The position numbers were made by a program, and so were the translations under genes. The notes below the pieces were generated by a model. That model ran no database searches. It was not told the origin of the DNA and saw only the letters and a program-made list of their open reading frames with translations. From Bradyrhizobium diazoefficiens (GTDB lineage: Bacteria > Pseudomonadota > Alphaproteobacteria > Rhizobiales > Xanthobacteraceae), in contig NZ_CP067101.1 in NCBI RefSeq assembly GCF_016616425.1, positions 3,844,001 to 3,908,000 on the forward strand: a stretch of DNA of 64,000 nucleotides. The letters are read 5' to 3'. How positions within the stretch are numbered: the first letter of the stretch is position 1; every line of letters starts with the position of its first letter. Positions 1 through 7,388 of this stretch are shown here, in pieces.

Positions 1-696
1 AGCATGGGCATCCTCGCGGCCTACACGCATCGTCTCAAGACCGGCGAGGGGCAGTGGGTCGAGACCTCGCTCTATGAGGCCGCCCTGGTGCAGACCTATT
101 GGCAGTCGACCATCGCACTGGCCGCAGGCACTGCACCCCGCGCGATGGGCTCGGCTCATCCGCTCAACGCGCCGTATCAGGCTTTTGAGGCCTCGGACGG
201 CTGGCTCGTGGTCGGCGGCGCCAACAAGAAGCACTGGCTCCTGATGCTGGAGGCACTCGGCGCGACCGAACTCGCCTCCGATCCGCGCTTCGCCACCGGC
301 GCCGACCGCATGGCCAATCTGAAGGCGCTCGAGGCGGTCCTGAGCGAGCGTTTCCGCACCAGATCGCGGGCGCATTGGCTCGCGGCACTCGACGAGAAAG
401 GCGTACCGTGTGGTCCCGTGCACGACATGCTGGAGGCGCTGAGCGATCCCCAGACGCTGGCGCGCGAAATGGTCGTCGAGGTCGAGCATTCCACGCTCGG
501 TCCGGTGAAGACGATCGGCCTCCCGGTCAAGTTCTCGGAGACCCCGGGCAAGGTGCGATCCGGTGCTCCCGTCTATGGCGAGCATACGCGCGAGGTCCTG
601 GCCGAGCACGGGTTCGATCAGAAGCAGATCGAAGCGCTCGCAAAGGACGGCGCAATCGTCCTGGCGTCAGGAAGACATGAGGAACGCGTCGCCTGA
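1..696 (+). CDS. CaiB/BaiF family CoA-transferase, C-terminal part
   Basis: Class III CoA-transferases move CoA between acyl-CoA and a free acid. The visible 231 residues are the C-terminal part of the usual 380-410-residue protein: the reading frame is open to the window edge, and the Met at position 4 is probably internal. Family-like stretches include GQWVETSLYEAAL near the start, WLVVGGANKKHW in the middle and KGVPCGPVHDMLEAL later. The catalytic Asp of the family would lie upstream and cannot be checked. It precedes a tripartite tricarboxylate transporter on the same strand, which suggests activation of an imported carboxylate. The substrate is unknown. Confidence 0.88.
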   Translation, partial: SMGILAAYTHRLKTGEGQWVETSLYEAALVQTYWQSTIALAAGTAPRAMGSAHPLNAPYQAFEASDGWLVVGGANKKHWLLMLEALGATELASDPRFATGADRMANLKALEAVLSERFRTRSRAHWLAALDEKGVPCGPVHDMLEALSDPQTLAREMVVEVEHSTLGPVKTIGLPVKFSETPGKVRSGAPVYGEHTREVLAEHGFDQKQIEALAKDGAIVLASGRHEERVA

Positions 697-747
697 CCGC
701 GGATACGACAGACCACAACGAAAAATCAAAATCAGCTGGAGGAAATC

Positions 748-1740
748 ATGGGTCGGACGTCAACATTTCTGCTCTCCGCGGCTGCGATCGTGCTCGCCGG
801 CGCGATGCCGGCGCACAGTGCCTGGCAACCGCAAAAGCCGATCGAGTTCGTGGCCACCGCCGGGCCGGGCGGCGGTACCGACAACCTTGCCCGCGCGGTG
901 CAGAATATCATCACCAAGCACAAGCTGACGGAGCAGCCGATCGTCGTCGTCAATAAGGGCGGCGGCAGCGGCGCCGAAGGCTACGTCTACGGCAAGGCGT
1001 CCGCCGGCGATCCCTACAAGGTGATCTTCGGCACCTCGAACGCCTGGCAGCAGCCGCTCGTCTCCAAGGTCGCCTTCAACTACACCGATCTCACTCCGAT
1101 CGCGGCGATGGCACAGGACGAATTCCTGCTCTGGGTCAAGCAGGACGCGCCGTACAAAACGGCGGGCGATTATCTGAAGGCCGCCGCATCCGGCGAATTC
1201 AAGATGGGCGGCGCGCAGTCAAAGGACACTGACGAGGTGCTGACCCGCATGATCGAGAAGGCCGGCAAGGTCAAGCTGACCTACATCCCGTTCAAGAGCG
1301 GCGCCGAGACCGCCGTGCAACTCGCCGGCGGCCATCTCGACTCCCACGTGAACAATCCCAGCGAAAGCCTCGGGCAATGGCGCGGCGGCACGCAGCGCCC
1401 GCTTTGCGTGTTCAGCCCCAAGCGTTTGCCGCAGGGCCCCAAGGTCACCGCGACCGAGGGCTGGGGCGACATTCCGACTTGCGTCGAGCAGGGCCTCGAC
1501 ATCAAGCAATATGAGCAGCCGCGCACGGTGTGGCTGCCAGGCAAGGTCACGCCGGAACAGGCCGCGTTCTATGTGGACCTCATGAAGAAAGTACAGGCGA
1601 CGCCGGAGTGGAAGGACTACATCGAGAAGACCTCCCAGGTCGACACGTTCCTGACCGGCGCCGAGTTCGACAAATTCATCAAGCAGGACCTTGAGCACGT
1701 CAAGCAGGTCGCGGCCGAGCAGGGCTGGCTGGTGAAGTGA
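748..1740 (+). CDS. tctC: TctC/Bug family solute-binding protein of a tripartite tricarboxylate transporter
   Basis: Periplasmic binding protein of 330 residues, the normal family length. It begins with a signal peptide (hydrophobic stretch about residues 6-26, likely cleaved after AHS). Next comes the family beta-strand and loop 'KPIEFVATAGPGGGTDNLAR', which contacts the ligand carboxylate. It would deliver a carboxylated ligand to the TctB/TctA permease encoded next. A GGAGG-like site (tggagga) stands just ahead of the ATG. A 229-bp gap carrying an inverted repeat separates it from tctB. The ligand cannot be read from sequence. Confidence 0.9.
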   Translation: MGRTSTFLLSAAAIVLAGAMPAHSAWQPQKPIEFVATAGPGGGTDNLARAVQNIITKHKLTEQPIVVVNKGGGSGAEGYVYGKASAGDPYKVIFGTSNAWQQPLVSKVAFNYTDLTPIAAMAQDEFLLWVKQDAPYKTAGDYLKAAASGEFKMGGAQSKDTDEVLTRMIEKAGKVKLTYIPFKSGAETAVQLAGGHLDSHVNNPSESLGQWRGGTQRPLCVFSPKRLPQGPKVTATEGWGDIPTCVEQGLDIKQYEQPRTVWLPGKVTPEQAAFYVDLMKKVQATPEWKDYIEKTSQVDTFLTGAEFDKFIKQDLEHVKQVAAEQGWLVK

Positions 1741-1765
1741 GAGAGGGCGTCCCTCAAACCCGGCT

Positions 1766-1902
1766 GTCGTCCCTGCGAACGCAGGGACCCATACCGCGTG
1801 ATCTGTCGAGAGCTGTTGGTCGTCGTCCCGATGTGGATTTGACGTCAAGTCTTCGCGAAACTTCTCCCTGGGGTTATGGGTCCCTGCGTTCGCAGGGACG
1901 AC
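1766..1902. repeat. Inverted repeat with 28-bp arms between tctC and tctB
   Basis: The left arm (1766-1793) and right arm (1875-1902) are reverse complements of each other with one central mismatch. Each arm is itself nearly palindromic around CCCTGCG..CGCAGGG. The whole resembles the intergenic palindromic elements dispersed in Bradyrhizobium genomes. If transcribed it would form a long hairpin between the binding-protein and permease genes. It could therefore stabilise the upstream mRNA or lower permease expression; that role is inference. Confidence 0.8.
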
Positions 1903-1969
1903 ACCGATTGCTTGGGAAAGACGCGTGCGCCGTAGCGGGCCATTGTTTGATTCCTGAACGGAGCCCCCA

Positions 1970-2452
1970 ATGATCTCCCGCCGCGCGCTTGAACTTGCGA
2001 CCGCCGTCCTCACCGGCAGTTTTGGTGGCGCCGTCGTCGTCTCCAGCCTCGACAACGGCATCGGCTGGTCGAGCGCTGGCGTCGACGCCGGTACGTTCCC
2101 GTTTCTGACCGGCATCATCATCGTGCTCGGGAGCCTCTATAATCTGGCGCGGGGCGTGCTGCCGGTTGCGACACTGGCAAATGGGCCCGTCGCAATCACG
2201 TCGATCGAGCTGCGCCGGCTTACCGGCCTGTTCGTGCCGGCCGCGATTTTCGTTGCCGTGATCCCGCTCGCCGGGATGTACGCCGCCTCGGCGCTCTACA
2301 TCTTCATGGTCCTTGCGATTCCCCGGCACCAATCCGCGCTGCGCGCGCTCGCCATGGCAGCCGCGACATCGCTCGCGCTCTATGTCGTGTTCGAGCGCAT
2401 GTTCCAGGTGAGCTTGCCGCACGGCGCGCTCGCTGCCGCCTTCGGGTTCTGA
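1970..2452 (+). CDS. tctB: TctB family small permease of a tripartite tricarboxylate transporter
   Basis: A 160-residue membrane protein with four predicted hydrophobic segments (about residues 9-27, 43-60, 85-103 and 115-150), the typical TctB layout. It is the poorly conserved small subunit that pairs with TctA in the inner membrane. Its position between tctC and tctA and its size support the call more than any motif does. Translation of tctA starts only 11 bp after its stop. Confidence 0.85.
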   Translation: MISRRALELATAVLTGSFGGAVVVSSLDNGIGWSSAGVDAGTFPFLTGIIIVLGSLYNLARGVLPVATLANGPVAITSIELRRLTGLFVPAAIFVAVIPLAGMYAASALYIFMVLAIPRHQSALRALAMAAATSLALYVVFERMFQVSLPHGALAAAFGF

Positions 2453-2463
2453 CGGAGCGTCCG

Positions 2464-4002
2464 ATGGACAACCTTGGAGAACTCCTGCACGGCTTCAACA
2501 TCGCGATCACCGTGCCGCATCTGGTGCTGATGGCTGTCGGCGTGCTGCTCGGCATTCTCGTTGGCGTCCTGCCGGGGCTGGGCGCGCCGAATGGCGTGTC
2601 GCTGCTCCTGCCGCTGACATTCGGCATGCAGCCGGTCTCGGCGATCATCCTGCTCTCGAGCATGTATTGGGGTGCGCTGTTCGGTGGCTCGGTCACCTCG
2701 ATCCTGTTCAACATTCCAGGCGAGCCGTCGTCGGTCGCGACCACCTTCGACGGCTACCCCATGGCGCGCGACGGCCGGCCGACCACGGCGCTCGCGACCG
2801 CCTTCGGCTCGGCGGCGTTCGGCGCCCTGGTCGGTGTCATCCTGATCACCTTCCTGGCGTCCTGGGTGGCGCAGGTCGCGCTCGCCTTCGGGCCGGCCGA
2901 ATATTTTGCCGTCTATTTCCTGGCCTTTGCCAGCTTCGTCGGAATGGGCGGGGCGGCACCGATCAAGACCGTCGTGGCGCTGGCCATCGGCTTTGCGATC
3001 GCTGCCATCGGCATCGACACGGTGTCCGGAAGTGTCCGCCTCACCATGGGTGTCGACGAACTCGTCAAGGGTGTGAGCTTCGTCGTCGCGGTGATGGGCT
3101 TGTTCGGCATCGGCGAGCTGCTGGTTGCCGTCGAAGAGGAGTTTCACGCCCGCGCGGTCTCCTCGAAGATCGATTGGGCCGAGGTGTTTCGCGCCGTCGG
3201 CCGCCTGCCGCGGCACGGCGTGGCTCTGCTGCGCAGCGCTGCGATCGGATGCTGGATGGGGATCACGCCCGGCGGTCCGACCGCGGCATCCTTCATGAGC
3301 TACGGCATTGCCCGCCGCTTCTCGCGCCGCGGCCGATATTTCGGCACGGGGGAGGTCGAAGGCATCATCTCGCCGGAGACGGCCGACCATGCCGCCGGCA
3401 CCAGCGCACTACTGCCGATGCTCTCGCTCGGCATTCCCGGCTCGGCGACCGCGGCCGTCATGATGGGCGGTCTGATGATCTGGGGCCTCAATCCCGGGCC
3501 GATGCTGTTCGTGGACCAGAAGGATTTCGTCTGGGGCCTGATCGCCTCGATGTATGTCGGCAACATCGTCGCCGTCGTGCTGGTGCTGCTGACCGTACCT
3601 GTCTTCGCCGCCCTGATGCGGATCCCCTTCGTGGTGATTGCGCCGCTGATCGTGATCATCTGCGTCGTCGGCGCCTATTCGGTGTCGAATTCCTATCTCG
3701 ACGTGGTCATGATGCTCGGCTTCGGCATCGTCGGCTATCTCTTCAAGAAGCTGTTCTATCCGCTGGCGCCGCTCGTGCTTGCCATCGTCATCGGCGACAA
3801 GGCCGAGGATGCGTTCCGGCAGTCGATGCTGATGTCCAAGGGATCGCTCGGGATCTTCTTTGCAAACAAGCTTGTGACATGCCTGATCGTGGCCGGCATC
3901 GCGCTCTTGCTGCTACCGCTCGTGTTGCAGCTCCCGCGCCTCTGGCGCAAACCCACGTCCCCCACGGCCGACGCGACAAGCCAGGAGAAAGTGATCATAT
4001 GA
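2464..4002 (+). CDS. tctA: TctA family large permease of a tripartite tricarboxylate transporter
   Basis: A 512-residue polytopic inner-membrane protein with about 12 hydrophobic segments. It carries the TctA signatures: GVLPGLGAPNGVSLLLPLTF near residue 38, a Gly-rich segment around GALFGGSVTSILFNIPGEP, and the second-half equivalent LGIPGSATAAVMMGGL. It forms the translocation path for the ligand caught by TctC. The stop overlaps the start of the downstream pdxA-type gene by four bases (ATGA), which indicates translational coupling. Confidence 0.95.
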   Translation: MDNLGELLHGFNIAITVPHLVLMAVGVLLGILVGVLPGLGAPNGVSLLLPLTFGMQPVSAIILLSSMYWGALFGGSVTSILFNIPGEPSSVATTFDGYPMARDGRPTTALATAFGSAAFGALVGVILITFLASWVAQVALAFGPAEYFAVYFLAFASFVGMGGAAPIKTVVALAIGFAIAAIGIDTVSGSVRLTMGVDELVKGVSFVVAVMGLFGIGELLVAVEEEFHARAVSSKIDWAEVFRAVGRLPRHGVALLRSAAIGCWMGITPGGPTAASFMSYGIARRFSRRGRYFGTGEVEGIISPETADHAAGTSALLPMLSLGIPGSATAAVMMGGLMIWGLNPGPMLFVDQKDFVWGLIASMYVGNIVAVVLVLLTVPVFAALMRIPFVVIAPLIVIICVVGAYSVSNSYLDVVMMLGFGIVGYLFKKLFYPLAPLVLAIVIGDKAEDAFRQSMLMSKGSLGIFFANKLVTCLIVAGIALLLLPLVLQLPRLWRKPTSPTADATSQEKVII

Positions 4003-5003
4003 CCGCAAAGCCGCTGATTGCGCTGGCCATGGGAGATCCGGCCGGCATCAGCCCCGAGCTGACGGCCAAGCTGGTGGCGCAGGACGACATCCGCGCCCGC
4101 AGCCGGCTCGTCGTCATCGGTGACCGCCGCATTTTCGACGAGGGCGCGCGCATTGCCGGCGTCAAGCCGGAGCTGACCACAATGGAGCCGGGGGCCGACC
4201 TTCGCGCGGCGGAGGGCGAGGCGCTATTTGTCGATCTCGGCCACCTCGATCCCGGGGAAGTCGAACCGAAATCTGCGACCCTTGCCGGTGGAAGATTCGC
4301 CCTGGCCAATTACAAGCACGCACTCGAACTTGGCCGCGACGGACGGGCCGATGCGGTCTGCTTCACGCCGTTCAACAAGCAGGCGATGCGGCTTGCCCGC
4401 GCCGAGTATGATGACGAGATTGCATTCTCCGCAGAGATAGTCGGCCTCAAGACTGCCGCGAGCGAGTTCAACGTCCTGGACAGGCTCTGGAACGCACGGG
4501 TCACCTCCCACATCCCGCTCAAGGACGTCGCCGCGACGCTGTCCAGCGAACGCATCCATCGCGCGCTCAAGCTGACCGATTCCTGCATGCGTACCGCCGG
4601 CTTCGCGCGGCCGCGCATCGCGGTTGCCGGTCTCAATCCGCATGCCGGCGACGGCGGCAATTTCGGCCGCGAGGAGATCGACATCATCGCGCCGGTGGTT
4701 GTGGCCGGTCAGCGCGAGGGCATTGCGGCGGAGGGACCGTTTCCGGCCGATACCGTGTTTCTGCGCGCCAAGGGCGGCGCCTTCGATGCGGTGCTGACCA
4801 TGTATCACGATCAGGGCCAGATCGCGATGAAGCTGATGGGCTTCGATCGCGGCGTGACGCTGCTCGGAGGCTTTCCATTTCCGATCTGCACGCCCGCGCA
4901 CGGCACCGCCTACGACATCGCAGGGCAGGGCGTCGCCTCGATCGGAGCCAGCCGCGCCGCTGTGCTGCTCGCCGCGGAGATGGCGGCGCGGCGCATGGCC
5001 TGA
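3999..5003 (+). CDS. PdxA-family 4-phospho-hydroxyacid dehydrogenase (PdxA2-like)
   Basis: NAD-dependent oxidative decarboxylase family of 4-hydroxythreonine-4-phosphate dehydrogenase, 334 residues and full length. Visible motifs are the N-terminal ALAMGDPAGISPEL, the metal and phosphate-binding region with TSHIPLKDV, and the C-terminal MYHDQGQIAMKL and GTAYDIAGQG. The start (ATG, 3999) overlaps the tctA stop. Being fused into a transport operon with a CoA-transferase argues for a catabolic PdxA2-type role on a 4-carbon phosphate sugar acid rather than for vitamin B6 synthesis. No kinase of the DtnK type is visible in the window, so this remains inference. Confidence 0.85.
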   Translation: MTAKPLIALAMGDPAGISPELTAKLVAQDDIRARSRLVVIGDRRIFDEGARIAGVKPELTTMEPGADLRAAEGEALFVDLGHLDPGEVEPKSATLAGGRFALANYKHALELGRDGRADAVCFTPFNKQAMRLARAEYDDEIAFSAEIVGLKTAASEFNVLDRLWNARVTSHIPLKDVAATLSSERIHRALKLTDSCMRTAGFARPRIAVAGLNPHAGDGGNFGREEIDIIAPVVVAGQREGIAAEGPFPADTVFLRAKGGAFDAVLTMYHDQGQIAMKLMGFDRGVTLLGGFPFPICTPAHGTAYDIAGQGVASIGASRAAVLLAAEMAARRMA

Positions 5004-5033
5004 GCAAGCGCCTCGTAAGGGACCGTTCCCGTC

Positions 5034-5516
5034 TCACGATGGTGCGCGCGTGCCCAGACGCTCGACGAACCGGATCAGATAACCATCAGGGTCCTGAACG
5101 AGGAATTCGCGCTGGCCGTACTCCTGGTCGCCGACCCGATACCAGGCTTCATTCGGCTGCTCGTAGAGCGGCCATTTGGCGTCGTCGAGGGCTTTCAGCA
5201 TCGGCGCGATGCGATCCACGATCATCTGAAAATTGACGCCACGTCCGAACGGTCGTTGCATCTCGGCCGTCTCCCAGCGCCCATTCAATTCGCAGAGCAT
5301 GATCTGCAAACGTCCCCTGACGAGATAGGCAAACCGGGCGGCGGGGCGGTCGTAAGCGATTTCAAAACCGAGCAAATCTCGCCAGAACGACAGACTGTCC
5401 AGCATACTGGAAACGCCAAGCTCGGGCACGAGATCGGCAAAGCCGTTTGACGGCGCGCTTCCGGTGCTGTCGGCGGTGGCGCGAGAGCGCGGATCGGACA
5501 GGGGCGGTTTGGACAT
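5034..5516 (-). CDS. VOC (glyoxalase/bleomycin-resistance fold) protein
   Basis: A protein of about 160 residues with the vicinal-oxygen-chelate pattern. It has a paired beta-alpha-beta unit with LGVSSMLDSLSFWRDLLGFEI, then RLQIMLCELNGRW, and a C-terminal REFLVQDPDGYLIRFVE in which the Glu is the usual metal ligand. I chose the ATG at 5516. The frame is open further upstream, but that part looks non-coding. It stands convergent to the pdxA-type gene. The substrate is unknown; proteins of this subgroup are often labelled bleomycin-resistance proteins without evidence. Confidence 0.75.
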   Translation of the reverse strand: MSKPPLSDPRSRATADSTGSAPSNGFADLVPELGVSSMLDSLSFWRDLLGFEIAYDRPAARFAYLVRGRLQIMLCELNGRWETAEMQRPFGRGVNFQMIVDRIAPMLKALDDAKWPLYEQPNEAWYRVGDQEYGQREFLVQDPDGYLIRFVERLGTRAPS

Positions 5517-5656
5517 TGGTGGCACCACATGTTGGAACGGGCGTTGCAACAAAGAGCGAGAGCAGATGACGCGGACGATGAGCCGATCGTAAACGGCCAA
5601 TCAAGTTGAACGATTAAGCCGCTCTTGATCAAGTGCTCGAGCACCGCAACGGACGT

Positions 5657-5782
5657 CTACGAGAGCTGCGGGCTCGGAGTGGTTTTGACTGCTCCCGAGC
5701 CATTCAGGTAGTCGAGGAAGAGGTCGCCGCCATCGATGCAGGATAGGTCAAACTTGGAGATGCGGAGGCGTAAAGCCGACAT
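5657..5782 (-). CDS. Possible 41-residue ORF of unknown function
   Basis: This ATG-started frame in an otherwise empty 400-bp gap encodes a short sequence with protein-like composition (SKFDLSCIDGGDLFLDYLNG). I see no ribosome binding site and no family match. It could be a remnant of a longer gene. The rest of 5517-5922 shows nothing I can name. Confidence 0.25.
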   Translation of the reverse strand: MSALRLRISKFDLSCIDGGDLFLDYLNGSGAVKTTPSPQLS

Positions 5783-5922
5783 TGCTGCACGGTTCGGTGC
5801 AAACCAAGTCCTCTACCGATGGTCTGCTTTCCTCAAAGCAAAATTGTGCCGCCGGCCATCCTCGAGTGGAGGAAAAGCGATCACTCGGAAGGCCACCTGG
5901 CCCCACCTTGCCGAGCGAACCC

Positions 5923-6372
5923 CTACTGTCCTTTCCGGGGAATAATGCTGATCCCGCCACTCACCTCGAGGATGGCGAACCTGATGTCTTCGACCCGCTC
6001 AAGGCCCTGCGTCTCGCGCGCCGCCCGCATGATGTCGTCAAGCTCCACGCGCGACCGCCGCATCCGTTCCCTCAGCGGCATTCCATTTTCGACCAGAACC
6101 ATGGGAGTGCCCTCCACGATCTTCTTCAGCAGCGGAAACTTCCCCTTGATCGCGCCAAATGCAATGTCGAGACCTATCAAGGTCGCGATCACAAGGAAGG
6201 CGTTTGTTAGCGAGAAATCGTCTCCGAGCAGTGCCTGCTGCGTCGACTCGCCGACGATGAGAAGGAGCACGAAATCGAACGTCGTGATCTCGCTGAGAGA
6301 TCGCCTGCCCGCCAGTCTGAAGATCAGCAGCAGGAACAGGTACATCAAGAACGGACGCAGGATGCTTTCCAT
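5923..6372 (-). CDS. DUF421 (YetF-type) membrane protein
   Basis: A 149-residue protein with two to three N-terminal transmembrane segments (about residues 7-60). These are followed by the soluble DUF421 domain with the conserved FDFVLLLIVGE and PMVLVENG stretches. Members sit in the inner membrane and their biochemical role is not established. It lies 8 bp downstream of the gene at 6381-6884 on the same strand, so the two are probably cotranscribed. Confidence 0.85.
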   Translation of the reverse strand: MESILRPFLMYLFLLLIFRLAGRRSLSEITTFDFVLLLIVGESTQQALLGDDFSLTNAFLVIATLIGLDIAFGAIKGKFPLLKKIVEGTPMVLVENGMPLRERMRRSRVELDDIMRAARETQGLERVEDIRFAILEVSGGISIIPRKGQ

Positions 6373-6380
6373 TCACGACC

Positions 6381-6884
6381 TCATGGATAGACATAGGTTT
6401 TGAGCGACACGCGTTGCTTTCCGGCGGAGATGATACCCGACACCATGCCGAAGCGCTCCGGCCTGATGCCGAAGAAAATCCTTCCTCCGTCCGACGCATC
6501 GAATACGAGATGCATACCGTCCGCAGCCACGGCCGTGCGAAGCGGCGTCGGACGGACAGTTTCCAGGACGAGGGCCTCCGCCAGGTTATTGCTGATCACC
6601 AGCTCGTCTTGCTCTCCCTGGAGTTCGACGACAAAGGAGGCGGAAGCGCCGCTGCGATAGAATCGCTGATATTCTACTGCGACGTCCTTTTCGACCCGGC
6701 GCAGCTGACTGACCGGTCCGTCTGAAAACAGTCCGGCAATGGCGGCGAGGATCAGAGCGGCCGCGACAGTCCACCCTGCCGCCTGTGCGCGCCAGAAATT
6801 CCGCTGCAAACCCATGTCCTCGCGGACGGGCGCCTCGCGGCTTTGCCATTCCTGGTTTGATTGCGGATCCATCGGCTGCCCCAT
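6381..6884 (-). CDS. Hypothetical membrane-anchored protein
   Basis: About 167 residues from the chosen ATG at 6884. There is a single transmembrane helix near residues 37-55 (GWTVAAALILAAIAGLF), then a soluble part with beta-rich composition ending RVSLKTYVYP. A longer frame reaches 7013 but its added residues look unlike coding sequence. It precedes the DUF421 gene with 8 bp between, and similar pairs of a DUF421 gene with a short anchored protein suggest they work together. I do not recognise a family. Confidence 0.65.
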   Translation of the reverse strand: MGQPMDPQSNQEWQSREAPVREDMGLQRNFWRAQAAGWTVAAALILAAIAGLFSDGPVSQLRRVEKDVAVEYQRFYRSGASASFVVELQGEQDELVISNNLAEALVLETVRPTPLRTAVAADGMHLVFDASDGGRIFFGIRPERFGMVSGIISAGKQRVSLKTYVYP

Positions 6885-7388
6885 CCAACACATGGAAGCG
6901 GAACCTGGTTCCAAAAGCGCCAACCTGGGGGTTTCATGTGCCTGCGCGAGCGCATGGAGGAGTGCGAGATGCGAGAGAGTTCGCCAACGGTGGTGTTTTC
7001 GCACGAAGACCAAGCAATGCAGATTCCCGGTGTTTTGCCCGACGTGTCAAAGTACTTTGGCGAGGCATTCTGGCGAGTGCAAAACACCAATGAAAACAAC
7101 CCTCCGCCTACTGTGCATGGGGTTGTTTTCGCGTCTTTGAATCGGCCTGCGGCTTCACGCCCTGCAGATCGAATACGAGACTTTTCGAAGACTCCGCCTG
7201 ACGCTTGCTTAATTTGCTGTTCCGCCGGTTGCCCAAATGATAGTCAGTCAACTGGTCGCGGCCATCCACCGCTTTGTGCGGCTGGCCCGTTGCAAATCGC
7301 CGCCGGTTGCCCGCCAATCGCTTTGAAGCCAGCGAGCGCGTCCGCGTGATCGCCCGGATCCGAGTCTCCAACAACCTGCCTCCTTGTC
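6885..7388. other. Gene-free stretch before recJ containing a dispersed repeat
   Basis: About 500 bp with no frame I can support. It holds an inverted copy (7110-7133) of a 24-bp sequence that recurs at 26096-26119. It separates the minus-strand DUF421 pair from recJ and should contain the recJ promoter, although I see no convincing sigma-70 boxes. Confidence 0.5.
7110..7133 (-). repeat. 24-bp dispersed repeat, copy 1
   Basis: It is the exact reverse complement of 26096-26119. The shared core reads AACAACCCCATGCACAGT in the orientation of the second copy. Both copies are intergenic. Confidence 0.75.

Noticed and set aside
2667..3998. Upstream extension of the PdxA-type gene through tctA
   Set aside because: The extension is Arg-rich shadow sequence of tctA. 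The conserved PdxA start is at 3999.
7108..7374. An 88-codon minus-strand frame upstream of recJ
   Set aside because: It ends in the dispersed 24-bp repeat and has no conserved feature or ribosome site.
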